This document shows, piece after piece, positions 5,468 through 6,110 of a stretch of 6,110 bases of DNA. The translations under genes and the position numbers were made by a program. The notes beneath the pieces were generated by a model. The model searched no databases, was not told where the DNA came from, and saw only the letters and a program-made list of their open reading frames with translations. Position 1 is the first letter of the stretch, and every line of letters starts with the position of its first letter. Source of the stretch: Lachnospiraceae bacterium UBA3632 (GTDB lineage Bacteria; Bacillota; Clostridia; Lachnospirales; Lachnospiraceae). The DNA lies in NCBI GenBank assembly GCA_002373975.1, contig DFKZ01000084.1, positions 1 to 6,110 on the forward strand, read 5' to 3'.

Positions 5468-6110
5468 ATGGATAAAGATTGGTCGGAAAAGAATAAGGAA
5501 ATACAGAGGCTTTTGTCAAAAGAATCCACTTTTGATGAAGCCATTGAAAAACTGATCGAATTCCGGGGAGAATTGTTTCAACAGATCACTTGGATCGTAG
5601 AAGGGTATCCTGAGAAGGCCTTTTACCAAATGCCTTTTGCAGGTGCAAAGGGATATCACAGCAAGACGCTGGCATATTCTATTTGGCATATCTTCCGGAT
5701 AGAGGATATCGTAGCACATGAGATGATCGCAGGGGATGAGCAGATATTGTTTCGGGATGATCAACTAAGCAAGATCGCGTCTCCGATCATTACGACCGGG
5801 AATGAACTTGAGGGTGAAGAAATCGCCTGGTTCTCGAGGAAGCTGAATGTGCAGGAGCTCTACCTCTATGCGAAAGCCGTAAAAGAATCAAGTGACCGGA
5901 TCATATCGCAATTGCAGTACAAAGAACTGAAACGAAAATTTACGCAAGAAACGAAACGGAAGCTGATGGAGAGTAAATGTGTCAGCGAGGACGAAAATGC
6001 ATTCTGGCTGATCGATTACTGGTGTGGCAAGGACATAAAAGGCCTTATTCAGATGCCGTTTTCACGACACTGGATCATGCATATCGAAGCGATGCAGCGG
6101 ATAAAGAACC
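5468..6110 (+). CDS. DinB-like four-helix-bundle protein, 3' end missing
   Basis: The ATG at 5468 opens a frame of 214 complete codons that runs off the right edge. The protein is mostly helical, with no signal peptide. Its pattern fits the DinB/YfiT-like metal-binding superfamily: a first helix (about 22-45), a second helix carrying Y-S-I-W-H-I-F-R-I-E-D (70-80) with H74, and a late helix with S-R-H-W-I-M-H-I-E (199-207) giving H201-x3-H205. One His in helix 2 plus HxxxH in helix 4 is the usual metal triad of this fold. Known members include thiol-dependent transferases and many damage-induced or uncharacterised proteins; the function here cannot be set. It starts 4 bases after the small ORF stop at 5461-5463, with GGGG (5457-5460) as a weak ribosome binding site, so coupling to that ORF is possible. 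The end appears near, since helix 4 is reached. Confidence 0.72.
   Translation, partial: MDKDWSEKNKEIQRLLSKESTFDEAIEKLIEFRGELFQQITWIVEGYPEKAFYQMPFAGAKGYHSKTLAYSIWHIFRIEDIVAHEMIAGDEQILFRDDQLSKIASPIITTGNELEGEEIAWFSRKLNVQELYLYAKAVKESSDRIISQLQYKELKRKFTQETKRKLMESKCVSEDENAFWLIDYWCGKDIKGLIQMPFSRHWIMHIEAMQRIKN

Noticed and set aside
1..6110. Integron cassette array, CRISPR array, prophage or transposon
   Set aside because: No integrase, transposase, phage structural gene, recurring attC-like element between genes, or regularly spaced repeat was seen. The single-gene layout alone is not enough.

Overview
The window is a 6.1 kb stretch of bacterial chromosome with every recognisable gene on the + strand. 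Purine-rich ribosome binding sites (GGGGAGG, GGAGG, AAGGGGA), TTG starts, moderate G+C and the protein families seen (DFYGT-type HAD protein, cytoplasmic beta-lactamase-fold hydrolase, class II Fic, DinB-like protein) point to a low/medium-GC Firmicute, most likely a Clostridia or Lachnospiraceae-type gut anaerobe. This is inference from style; no marker gene is present.

Layout. 1-746: 3' part of a protein with the alpha/alpha-toroid (prenyltransferase / squalene-cyclase-like) repeat fold, cut by the left edge. 747-932: short non-coding gap with a promoter (863-891) for the next gene. 933-1922: aminoglycoside-phosphotransferase-fold small-molecule kinase, TTG start. 1923-2052: gap with a 34-codon ORF of unknown meaning. 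2053-2718: HAD hydrolase with Tyr in place of the second Asp of motif I. 2719-3057: a decayed GNAT acetyltransferase (3' end only, one frameshift), then a promoter overlapped by a perfect 14-bp inverted repeat. 3058-4107: class II Fic protein with its own inhibitory motif and a C-terminal winged helix. 4108-4299: gap with a possible leader ORF. 4300-5316: beta-lactamase-fold serine hydrolase. 5317-5463: small ORF or gene remnant. 5468-6110: DinB-like four-helix-bundle protein, cut by the right edge.

How the genes relate. They do not form a recognisable pathway. The picture is a run of unrelated single-gene units, mostly separated by 130-340 bp, with gene debris between them and a visible composition change: sampled 60-base lines are about 47-60% G+C in the kinase but 32-38% in the fic gene. 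This fits an accessory region built by successive gains and losses. No transposase, integrase, CRISPR array, tRNA or rRNA was seen. I do not find a clear new multi-gene system. The best leads are the candidate autoregulatory operator of the fic gene, the HAD protein with the altered active site, and the small ORF in front of the DinB-like gene.
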